DNA of 20,591 bases, from the IMG/VR virus record IMGVR_UViG_3300046542_000343, positions 1-20,591 of that record; one strand, written 5' to 3'. Under the pieces are notes generated by a model. It ran no database searches and had not been told where the DNA came from. It worked only from the letters and a program-made list of their open reading frames with translations. Below are positions 12,913 to 19,263 of the stretch, one piece after another. Source of the DNA: a virus. The translations under genes and the position numbers were made by a program. The first letter of the stretch is position 1. Each line of letters starts with the position of its first letter.

Positions 12913-13326
12913 ATGCGATCACTGACTTTCGCCGCACTGAGGGAGGCCAACACGTTGCGCCTGCCGCAGTTCAAAAACCCGCACGGCCAGCTCGCGCACA
13001 GCAAACCGGATGGCTCGGACTGGAGCCCCGCGCAGTGGCTGCAGGCCGTGATGGGCGAGCTGGGCGAATACGCGAACGTTCGTAAGAAGTTTGAGCGTGG
13101 CGACCTGACCGCGGAGCAGTTCGAAGTGCTGGCCACCAAGGAGCTGGCCGACGTGCAGACCTACCTCGACATCCTCGCGCGGCGTTGCCTCGATGTGACG
13201 GGAACTGCGCACCCGGTCGGCGTCGACCTGGGGCTGGCGACGCTCGCGAAGTTTAACGAAGTGTCCGAGCGCGTGGGCGCCGACGTGTTCATCGACAACT
13301 ACGGCGGGGTGTACCAGACCGTGTGA
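12913..13326 (+). CDS. MazG-like nucleotide pyrophosphohydrolase
   Basis: This 137-aa protein is an all-alpha NTP pyrophosphohydrolase of the MazG-like type. The metal-binding motif shows as Glu49-x-x-Glu52 (MGELGEYAN) and Glu77-x-x-Asp80 (KELADVQTYLDILARR). Such enzymes hydrolyse (d)NTPs to monophosphates, and phage versions may tune nucleotide pools or stress signals. The ATG at 12913 follows AAGGAG; earlier in-frame ATGs lie in non-coding sequence. The gene stands apart from its neighbours, with 165 nt upstream holding no gene I can support. Confidence 0.85.
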   Translation: MRSLTFAALREANTLRLPQFKNPHGQLAHSKPDGSDWSPAQWLQAVMGELGEYANVRKKFERGDLTAEQFEVLATKELADVQTYLDILARRCLDVTGTAHPVGVDLGLATLAKFNEVSERVGADVFIDNYGGVYQTV

Positions 13327-13381
13327 ATCGGGCCGCGCCCGGTCCGCCGGGAGCAACCGCCAAAACTAAAAACAGGGAGTA

Positions 13382-13645
13382 ATGATGTTTCGAAAGTCAC
13401 TGACAGCATTGATCGGCATGACGCTCGCATTGGGCGCCGGCGCAGGTTTCACCCAGACCGCGCCGACGGTTCGGATGGAGGCGCCACGCACCAGCACCCC
13501 GCGCCGCCAGCTGCGCGGCACCGCCACGAAGCGCATGCTCTACGGCGCCAAGGGAGTCGGCATCACCGCCGCCCAGCAGCAGCGCGCGGCCAACAAGGCG
13601 CGCAACGTGCGCCGCCACAAAACCCACGTGCGGGGCCGGAAATGA
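13382..13645 (+). CDS. Small secreted basic protein
   Basis: This 87-aa (or 86-aa) protein has an N-terminal signal peptide (KSLTALIGMTLALGAGAGFT). The rest is very basic and low in complexity (RRQLRGTATKRMLYGAKGVG, then RNVRRHKTHVRGRK). Two adjacent ATG codons are available; GGGAG is better spaced for 13385. It overlaps the next gene by 4 nt. No family is recognised. Confidence 0.55.
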   Translation: MMFRKSLTALIGMTLALGAGAGFTQTAPTVRMEAPRTSTPRRQLRGTATKRMLYGAKGVGITAAQQQRAANKARNVRRHKTHVRGRK

Positions 13646-14226
13646 CGGACGACCTCTACCTGGCCGAGCGTCCGGATCCGGCGCAACTGGCGGTCGCCAA
13701 GGCCGACATCCTCGCCTTCCGCGAGCAACACCTCACGCTGGGCCCTGCCGCGCTGGCGAGCGCCTTCATCGCGCGCCGCGGCAGCGCGACCTCGGCCGAG
13801 CTGAGCATCCTGCTGGACCTCGGCCCGGATCGCTACCCGTCCGTGGAGCTGCGCAGCTCGGTCCAGGGCGAGCGCCTGGTGTGCAAGGACCGCGTCTGGA
13901 CGCTGGGGCCGAAGGCATCCCTGGAAAAGCGGGAACCGGCCGTGCAGACTGACGCGCTGGCGTCCGGCGCTGAGCTGGGCAAGCAGGACACGAAGCCTCT
14001 GGTGGAGGTCCCGCGCTTTGCCGAGAAGCAGGCCGGCCAGCCGCCGCAGAACCGCAGCCAGGTGCTCATCAAGCCCGAGCCAGCCGCCCCCGCCAAGCCG
14101 CCACGCTGCCGTTTCGCGGTCTGGTCCGATGGCCATGTCGAGATCAAGCCCGCGGGATTGCCGTCGCTCGAGCTGTCGCGTGAGGAGTTCGAGGCCCTGG
14201 TGGATTTCGTGCGGGACTGGTCGTGA
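13642..14226 (+). CDS. Hypothetical phage protein with Pro-rich linker
   Basis: This 194-aa protein is not recognised. An N-terminal helical part (LAVAKADILAFREQHLTLGP) is followed by a basic segment (GERLVCKDRVWTLGPKASLE), a Pro/Ala/Lys-rich linker and a compact C-terminal unit (RFAVWSDGHVEIKPAGLPSL, then SREEFEALVDFVRDW). The start overlaps the preceding stop by 4 nt. It lies in the rightward early operon. Confidence 0.6.
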   Translation: MTDDLYLAERPDPAQLAVAKADILAFREQHLTLGPAALASAFIARRGSATSAELSILLDLGPDRYPSVELRSSVQGERLVCKDRVWTLGPKASLEKREPAVQTDALASGAELGKQDTKPLVEVPRFAEKQAGQPPQNRSQVLIKPEPAAPAKPPRCRFAVWSDGHVEIKPAGLPSLELSREEFEALVDFVRDWS

Positions 14227-14276
14227 ACGCGCTCGCCCCCGCCCACTCGCTAACCAACCTGCAGGAGTAGACAACC

Positions 14277-14642
14277 ATGGGTGCATTTTGTGTGTTTGGC
14301 GTCAGCAAGGGTGTCTGCCGTGGCATCGCGAACCGCAAGGTGGCGGCTTCCGAGCGCGACAGCGACGGCAAGGAGCTCTTCCTGACCCAGGCGGAATGGG
14401 CGGCCCGGCGCGACGCCCATGCGGCGCAGCTGTTCGAGCAGTCGACGCGCCCGGTCAAGGTCAGCCCCGAATTCGACGCGCCGCAGTTCTGCCACGACTG
14501 GCTGGCGGTCAGCCCGGGCGAAGTGAAGCTGGCGCGGCTGATGGTGCGCGGCCCGAAGATCGACAAGAACGGCAACGCGGTCGTGAGGGGGGGGGCGCCT
14601 GTGCTCACCTGGGTCGAGTACGTGCCACCGCGCGCACGCTGA
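14277..14642 (+). CDS. Hypothetical phage protein
   Basis: This 121-aa protein begins MGAFCVFGVSKGVCRGIANR and contains LFLTQAEWAARRDAHAAQLF and VSPGEVKLARLMVRGPKID. It looks like a recurring phage early protein of unknown role. GCAGGAG precedes the ATG. A run of nine G at 14587-14595 lies near the 3' end, where a base-count error would change the last 15 or so residues, but the frame as given reads plausibly to the stop. Confidence 0.6.
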   Translation: MGAFCVFGVSKGVCRGIANRKVAASERDSDGKELFLTQAEWAARRDAHAAQLFEQSTRPVKVSPEFDAPQFCHDWLAVSPGEVKLARLMVRGPKIDKNGNAVVRGGAPVLTWVEYVPPRAR

Positions 14643-14686
14643 CCTGGCTCGGCTGAGCATCCACCACCGCATTTCAGAGCATACCA

Positions 14687-14998
14687 ATGGAAAAAATCTA
14701 TATCGCCGGTCCCATGACCGGCCTGCCCGAATTGAACTTCCCCGCGTTCCATGCTGCCGCGGCGGTCCTGCGCGAGCGCGGCCACACCGTCATCAACCCC
14801 GCCGAGATCAACCTCGATGTCGGCGCCGACTGGGCCGACTGCATGCGCGCCGACATCGCCCAGCTGGTCACGTGCGACAGCATCTGCCTGCTACCAGGCT
14901 GGGAGAAGTCGCGCGGCGCCACGCTCGAGCACCACATCGCAGCTGCGCTCGGGTTCGAGGTGCAGTTTGCACCGGCACAGGAGGCGGCCAGTGCGTGA
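14687..14998 (+). CDS. DUF4406 (nucleoside deoxyribosyltransferase-like) protein
   Basis: This 103-aa protein has the DUF4406 start MEKIYIAGPMTGLPELNFPA, followed by RERGHTVINPAEI and LLPGWEKSRGATLEHHIAAA. The fold is related to nucleoside 2-deoxyribosyltransferases and the GPMTG loop would contact nucleoside or phosphate, though enzyme activity for the family is uncertain. Its 3' end overlaps the replication protein start by 8 nt. Together with the MazG-like gene it suggests nucleotide metabolism in this operon. Confidence 0.85.
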   Translation: MEKIYIAGPMTGLPELNFPAFHAAAAVLRERGHTVINPAEINLDVGADWADCMRADIAQLVTCDSICLLPGWEKSRGATLEHHIAAALGFEVQFAPAQEAASA

Positions 14999-15848
14999 CT
15001 ATTCCAAGGTCGGCCCCCAGTTCTGGATCGGCAAGACCGGCAAGGCGCTACGCGCCAAGGGCACCGAGGCGATGCTGGTTGCGGCGTACCTGATGACGGC
15101 GCCGAACTCCAACATGCTGGGCCTGTACTACCTGCCGATCGTGACCATTGCGCACGAAACCGGGCTTGGCATGGAAGGGGCTTCGAAGGGGCTTCAATGG
15201 GCCATCGATGCCGGTTTTTGCGACTACGACCACGACGCCGAGGTGGTCTGGGTGTACGAGATGGCCGCGTACCAGATCGCTGCCCAGTTGAAGCCGGAAG
15301 ACAAGCGCTGCATCGGCGTCCAAACCGAGTTCGACAATCAGCCTGAAAGCAAGCACCTGTGCGGGTTCTACGAGAAATACCGGTCCGTTTTCCACCTCAA
15401 ATCCGCCCCTGAATTTGGTGCTTCCACGGAAGCCCCTTCGAAGCCCCTTCGAAGCCAGGAACAGGAACAGGAACAGGAACAGGATAAAGACAAAGACAAA
15501 GACAAAACCCCGCCGCGCAAGCGCGCCGCCCCGGCTGCGCCGGCCTTCGATCCGAAGCCGGACCTGAAGGCGCATGGCGTAAGCGACCAGACCATGGCCG
15601 ACTGGCTGGCCCTGCGCACGAAAAAGCGCGCGCCGGTGACCGCCACCGTGCTGGCCCAGCTGGTGCGCGAGACAGCGAAAGCCGGCCTGTCGCTCGACGC
15701 CGCCCTGGCGCTGTGCTGCGTACGCGGCTGGACCGGGTTCGAGGCCGATTGGGTGCTCAAGCCGAACCGCGACTCGCCGGCCGGCGGTAACGCGCCCAGG
15801 TTCAACCCGACCGCCCACGTCAACCGCAACCGGACCAATCGCCCATGA
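14991..15848 (+). CDS. Phage replication initiator (O-like)
   Basis: This 285-aa protein is the likely replication initiator. The N-terminal half is a winged-helix-type region (YSKVGPQFWIGKTGKALRAK, LYYLPIVTIAHETGLGMEGA, MAAYQIAAQLKPEDK). A Gln/Glu then Lys/Asp repeat linker (from CAGGAA and AAAGAC hexamers) leads to a C-terminal domain (VSDQTMADWLALRTKKRAPV, AALALCCVRGWTGF) of the kind that contacts the helicase loader. The start is a GTG at 14991 preceded by AGGAGG. The gene overlaps the P-like gene in ATGA. Paired 11-bp palindromes lie inside it, as lambda ori iterons lie inside O. Confidence 0.82.
   Translation: MRDYSKVGPQFWIGKTGKALRAKGTEAMLVAAYLMTAPNSNMLGLYYLPIVTIAHETGLGMEGASKGLQWAIDAGFCDYDHDAEVVWVYEMAAYQIAAQLKPEDKRCIGVQTEFDNQPESKHLCGFYEKYRSVFHLKSAPEFGASTEAPSKPLRSQEQEQEQEQDKDKDKDKTPPRKRAAPAAPAFDPKPDLKAHGVSDQTMADWLALRTKKRAPVTATVLAQLVRETAKAGLSLDAALALCCVRGWTGFEADWVLKPNRDSPAGGNAPRFNPTAHVNRNRTNRP
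15174..15195. repeat. Paired 11-bp palindromes, candidate origin iterons (left pair)
   Basis: Two tandem copies of GAAGGGGCTTC, each nearly self-complementary, lie inside the O-like gene. The 22-bp pair is the exact reverse complement of the pair at 15429-15450. The copies encode part of EGASKGL, so protein constraint alone could explain this side. Confidence 0.55.
15429..15507. repeat. Palindrome pair plus purine-rich hexamer repeats, candidate origin
   Basis: Two tandem copies of GAAGCCCCTTC (15429-15450) and a partial third are followed at once by CAGGAA repeated four times and AAAGAC repeated three times, a purine-rich A-rich stretch to 15507. In lambda the origin is a set of iterons followed by an AT-rich unwinding element inside O, and this arrangement is similar in outline. 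The repeats also encode the flexible linker. Confidence 0.55.
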
Positions 15849-16642
15849 CCGACCAGCAAACCGCGCTGCAAGCCGCGCCGGCGGCGCCCGTCACCACCCG
15901 GCCCTACTCGCAGTGGTTCGAGCCGCACCCGGGGCTCGGGATCTCGCTGATGGACCACCTGTACAACCGGCTCGATGGCGCCTACCCGCACAAGTGGCGC
16001 TCCAACTTCCCGGACGCGCAGGCGATCGACAACTGGCAGGAAAGCTGGGTCGAGGCGTTCGAGGAGGAAGGGATCACGCCCGAAGATGTCAAGGCCGGGC
16101 TCAAGGCCTGCCGCAGCCGCTACGCCTGGCCGCCTAGCTGCGCCGAGTTCATCCAGGCGTGCAAGCCGCTGGTCGACCCGGTGGCCGCGTACCACGAAGC
16201 GGTCGCGGGACTGGAGGCGCGCCGCAAGGGCGAGATGGGGACCTGGTCGCACCGCGCGATCTACTGGGCCGCGATCTACATGCAGAACGACCTGATGGGG
16301 CAGGCCTACTCGGCGATCAAGGACCGCTGGGCGGCGCTGATGAAGGTGCAGCTGTCGCAGTCGCACTGGGCCGACATCCCGCCGCCGCGCGTGCAGCTGC
16401 CGGCGCCCGGGAAGGCGGCGATGTCGCGCGAGTCGGCCGAGGCGATGATCCGCGAGCTCGAGGAAAAGGGCATCGTCACGCGCGGCGTGGTCAAGGCGCC
16501 CGGGGACGGGTTCGACCACCTGCGCTGGGCGCGCCGGATCGTCCAGCGGGTGAAGGACGGCGACAAGTCGGTGTCGGCCCTGCAGGAGAACAACGCCCGC
16601 GAGGCGCTCGGGATGGCGCCCAGGCAAGGAACGCAGCCATGA
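15845..16642 (+). CDS. Phage replication protein P-like helicase loader
   Basis: This 265-aa protein fits the lambda replication P family by pattern and position. It has LYNRLDGAYPHKWRSNF, then NWQESWVEAFEEEGITPEDV, then KACRSRYAWPPSCAEFIQAC. Lambda P delivers host DnaB helicase to the origin complex. The gene overlaps the O-like gene in ATGA and the following recombinase by 4 nt, which fixes both its ends. The helical C-terminus is not diagnostic. A host-type DnaC relation is less likely because no Walker motif is seen. Confidence 0.78.
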   Translation: MTDQQTALQAAPAAPVTTRPYSQWFEPHPGLGISLMDHLYNRLDGAYPHKWRSNFPDAQAIDNWQESWVEAFEEEGITPEDVKAGLKACRSRYAWPPSCAEFIQACKPLVDPVAAYHEAVAGLEARRKGEMGTWSHRAIYWAAIYMQNDLMGQAYSAIKDRWAALMKVQLSQSHWADIPPPRVQLPAPGKAAMSRESAEAMIRELEEKGIVTRGVVKAPGDGFDHLRWARRIVQRVKDGDKSVSALQENNAREALGMAPRQGTQP

Positions 16643-17688
16643 GCTACAGCCTGTTCCGCGCCGGTCCCGGCAAGGCCTGGCACTACCGCTTCCAGGTGGC
16701 GGGGCTGCGGATCCAGCGCAGCACGCGCGAGAAGCTCAAGGGCCGGGCCGAGAAGGTGGCCCGGAAGGCGTACGACGACGCGGTCGTGCGCGCCAACGGC
16801 GGTCAGCCGGTCCCTACTCTGCGGGAGCTGATCGCCGCCTGGCTGGAGATCCACGAGCCGATCCGCAGCGCGCGGCACATCGGCAGCGTCAAGACGTTCG
16901 CCAGGTTGCACCTGTACACCTTGGGCGACAAGCCGGTCGGCGCCATCACCACGACGGACATCGAGCTCGCGCGCAACAAGCACCTCGAGACCCATGCGCC
17001 GTCGAGCACCAACCACTGGCTGCGGCTGATGAAGCTGATCACGATGTGGGCCGTCAAGCGCGAGATCATCCCGCTGCTGCCATGGAAGGTCACGATGCTG
17101 AAGGTGCAGCGCAAGCCGCGCGCGATGCTGCCGGTCGACGTGGCCAACACCTGGTTCGCGGCGATCGACAGCGCGGCGCGCTCGGTGGCGGTGGGAACCG
17201 CGGTGCGCCTGATGTTCGGCGTGGGCCTGCGCGAGTCGGAATCGGCCAGCGCGCGCTGGGAGTGGATCGACTGGGAGCGCGCCACCTACACGCCCGGCAT
17301 CACCAAGGGCCGCGAAGCCAAGCCGGTGCCGATGGCCGACTGGCTGATCGCGCACCTGGCGCCGCTGCGCCGCGAGTCGGGCCTGATCGCACCGCGCCGC
17401 GACGGCCGCCAGCTGCCGGCCGGGTTCTCGCGCAGCGCGATGGCCCGGGCGAACGCGGCGTGCGAACTGGTCGGCATCACCCCGCACCGCCTGCGCGGCA
17501 CGTTCGCCACCATGCTGTCCGAGGCCGGCGTGCCGCTCCAGACCATCCAGGAGGTGATGCGCCACAAGCACCCGATGACCACGATCGGTTACCTCGAGCC
17601 GAACCTCGACACCGCCGCCAAGGCCGTCAACGAGATCGGCCGGAAAATCGGAAATGCCCGGCGCGAAAGTGGCGCGGCGGCCCAATAG
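16639..17688 (+). CDS. Second tyrosine recombinase
   Basis: This 349-aa phage-type integrase has the full catalytic set: Arg198 in GVGLRESE, Lys223 in GITKGREAK, His283 and Arg286 in PHRLRGTFAT, His309 in VMRHKHPMTT and nucleophile Tyr318 in IGYLEP. The N-terminal region has the usual AP2-like and core-binding parts (LRELIAAWLEIHEPI). The ATG at 16639 overlaps the P-like gene by 4 nt, so it is co-transcribed with replication genes. Its place in the rightward operon, while another recombinase ends the leftward one, is unusual. It could serve excision, multimer resolution, or be the main integrase of a merged element. Confidence 0.9.
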   Translation: MSYSLFRAGPGKAWHYRFQVAGLRIQRSTREKLKGRAEKVARKAYDDAVVRANGGQPVPTLRELIAAWLEIHEPIRSARHIGSVKTFARLHLYTLGDKPVGAITTTDIELARNKHLETHAPSSTNHWLRLMKLITMWAVKREIIPLLPWKVTMLKVQRKPRAMLPVDVANTWFAAIDSAARSVAVGTAVRLMFGVGLRESESASARWEWIDWERATYTPGITKGREAKPVPMADWLIAHLAPLRRESGLIAPRRDGRQLPAGFSRSAMARANAACELVGITPHRLRGTFATMLSEAGVPLQTIQEVMRHKHPMTTIGYLEPNLDTAAKAVNEIGRKIGNARRESGAAAQ

Positions 17689-17964
17689 TTTCATAGAGGA
17701 ATGGGAATTATCAACAGTCATCCGGTTTTTGCCCGCGAAATCGGCGCTTTTTCGGGGCTTCGCGGCGCGATTGAAGGGTGGCGCGACGGACCTGGGCACC
17801 GGTCTTTAACGCCGATAACGCACGAAATAAAGCCGAATAAAGCCGAACCGAAAACCGGCGAAATTGGCGGGGCTTTCATAGGGAGCGGGAGAAACGAGGG
17901 GCGCGCATCGAAATTTCGTTTTGCCGAAGAGGTTTCTTTATAGCAACTATAAAAAGGGGATGTC
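17689..17964. other. Intergenic region after the second recombinase
   Basis: This 276-nt stretch holds no gene I can support; an 80-aa frame at 17701-17943 has poor coding character. It has an A-rich bias, a repeated AAAGCCGAA motif near 17830, an 8-bp TTTCATAG direct repeat at 17689 and 17875, and a perfect inverted repeat TTATAG-CAA-CTATAA at 17938-17952 just before the next gene. Lying directly downstream of an integrase, it is a candidate attP, and the inverted repeat could be an operator. Confidence 0.45.
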
Positions 17965-18099
17965 ATGAGCACGGTGTTTTGCGGCGTTGGCGTGGTGGTT
18001 CTGGCTGGGGTGGTGATCGCAGTGGTCGGGGCATTGCTGATCGATCGGGCGCAGCGGGAAATCGACAGCATGAGATTTGGGCTTGATGAGGAGTATTGA
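17965..18099 (+). CDS. 44-aa single-pass membrane protein
   Basis: The frame encodes MSTVFCGVGVVVLAGVVIAV followed by VGALLIDRAQREIDS and an acidic end. One hydrophobic helix spans about residues 5-26, and the C-terminus is charged. AGGGG lies 6-7 nt upstream of the ATG at 17965. The stop is directly followed by the ATG of the next gene. It could be a small phage membrane peptide; the position is early for a holin and no lysis partner is visible. Confidence 0.6.
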   Translation: MSTVFCGVGVVVLAGVVIAVVGALLIDRAQREIDSMRFGLDEEY

Positions 18100-18468
18100 A
18101 TGAAAATAAACGAAGAGCGCCAACTGGCCGATGAGTTGCTGGTGGAGTGGCACGACTGGTCCGCCGCTTACCGCCCGGCCCTGGGTGTGAATCGGGTATC
18201 GGTGTCGTGCCGCGATGCGCGCAGCAGCCGCCAGTACGAGGACAGCACGGAGGCCAGCTGCGGGCGCCTGCACGTCACCGAGATGCAAGCGGTCGCGTTT
18301 TGCGTCTACCAGCTGCCGGTCGCACAACAGATGGCCATCGGCCTGGAGATGAAGAACCGTGTGGCGCGCGCCAGGGTATGGCGCAACGACGCGGCCGACA
18401 CCTATGAGAACGCGGTCGAGGCAATCCGGCCGCTGATGCGTCGGCGTGGCTTGTTCGATGGAAAGTAG
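18100..18468 (+). CDS. Possible late-gene regulator (Q-like position)
   Basis: This 122-aa protein is not firmly recognised. It has an N-terminal WHDWSAAYRPALGVNRV segment, an Arg-rich middle (CRDARSSRQYEDS), a helical part (MQAVAFCVYQLPVAQQMAIG) and an Arg-rich C-terminus. The Trp/aromatic start and AV..CV..L..A pattern resemble phage proteins in the antiterminator Q or late-regulator position. It lies before a promoter-like sequence, two hairpins and the terminase genes, as Q does. The function is inferred mainly from position. Confidence 0.55.
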   Translation: MKINEERQLADELLVEWHDWSAAYRPALGVNRVSVSCRDARSSRQYEDSTEASCGRLHVTEMQAVAFCVYQLPVAQQMAIGLEMKNRVARARVWRNDAADTYENAVEAIRPLMRRRGLFDGK

Positions 18469-18497
18469 TTGACAACGGAAAAGTTTCTAATCATCAT
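18469..18497 (+). promoter_or_regulatory. Candidate late promoter
   Basis: A perfect -35 hexamer TTGACA (18469-18474) is followed 17 nt later by CATCAT (18492-18497), a weak -10. It stands at the end of the Q-position gene and before the terminase genes. A late promoter that needs help from a phage regulator would look like this, but chance is possible. Confidence 0.4.
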
Positions 18498-18531
18498 GCT
18501 CGCGTGGTGGGAGAGGTGCGCCCACTGAAAT

Positions 18532-18561
18532 CAGCCCCGCCCCGAAAGGTCAGCGGGGCTG
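18532..18561 (+). terminator. Strong hairpin ahead of the terminase genes
   Basis: CAGCCCCGC pairs perfectly with GCGGGGCTG over 9 bp with a 12-nt loop. The following TTGCATTTCC is only moderately T-rich, so termination may be partial. It lies between the candidate late promoter and terminase, where antitermination would act. Confidence 0.55.
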
Positions 18562-18619
18562 TTGCATTTCCGAGTCTCCTCCAGCGCTACCAGGCGATGG
18601 ACTTCGCCCGCCAGGTGCC

Positions 18620-18639
18620 AAGCCTGTGCGGGCTTTTTT
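18620..18639 (+). terminator. Second terminator-like hairpin before terminase
   Basis: A 5-bp stem AAGCC/GGCTT with a 6-nt loop runs into a T stretch, giving TTTTTTA overall. The short stem makes it a weaker terminator. With the hairpin at 18532 it forms a two-hairpin block about 30 nt before the terminase start. Confidence 0.5.
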
Positions 18640-18669
18640 ATTCGTAGTCTCAGCCGAAAGGGGGTAAGC

Positions 18670-19263
18670 ATGGGCCGCAAGTCTTCTCTTACGCCCGAGC
18701 AGTGGGCTGAGGTCGAGCGCCGGCACCTGGTCGACGGCGTGTCCATCAACGCGCTCGCGGCCGAGTTCCGCGTGAACGAATCGTCGATCCGCCGCAAGAT
18801 CAAACCCGGCAAGGCTAGCTCGCCCAGCGGCAAGAGCCCGCTGCACGTGCTGGCCGAAGAGAAGGTCCGCGCCGAGGCTGAGGCGAAGCGCGTGACTGCG
18901 CAGATCGCCCAGCTGCCGCAGACCCAGCAGCTGATCGTGTCGGACCTCGCGCGCAAGCTGAGCAACATCAGCGAGCACATCGGCACTGCGGCCGAGATCA
19001 GCGCGGCGTCGGCGCATCGTCTGTCGATCCTGGCCAACCAGCAGCTCGAGCTGGTCGACGACGTGAACCCGCTGGCCACGGCCGCGCAGCTGAAGACGTT
19101 CGAGGTACTGCAGAAGATGGCCAACGGCGCGAGCGAAATCCCGATGAACCTGCTGCGTGCGAACAAGGAAACGATCGAGGACCAGAACAAGCGCGTCAAC
19201 GAGCAGGCCAGCCCGGTGAACCCGGCACGCGGCACTGTCTTCAAGATCGTGAGGCCCGCATGA
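18670..19263 (+). CDS. terS: Terminase small subunit
   Basis: This 197-aa protein should bind the phage packaging site and start DNA packaging. An N-terminal helix-turn-helix (SLTPEQWAEVERRHLVDGVS, then FRVNESSIRRKI) is followed by long helices (LSNISEHIGTAAEISAASAH, LKTFEVLQKMANG) that probably form the oligomer. The start at 18670 follows AGGGGG at good spacing; a longer frame upstream runs through the hairpins. Its stop overlaps the large-subunit start in ATGA, which supports the pair. Confidence 0.85.
   Translation: MGRKSSLTPEQWAEVERRHLVDGVSINALAAEFRVNESSIRRKIKPGKASSPSGKSPLHVLAEEKVRAEAEAKRVTAQIAQLPQTQQLIVSDLARKLSNISEHIGTAAEISAASAHRLSILANQQLELVDDVNPLATAAQLKTFEVLQKMANGASEIPMNLLRANKETIEDQNKRVNEQASPVNPARGTVFKIVRPA

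Noticed and set aside
14587-14595. Run of nine G near a gene end
   Set aside because: Such runs are prone to base-count errors, but the frame as given reads through to a sensible stop, so no frameshift is claimed.
17701-17943. 80-aa frame after the second recombinase
   Set aside because: It has no ribosome binding site, its composition differs from neighbouring genes, and it lies in a repeat-bearing gap. I treat it as non-coding.
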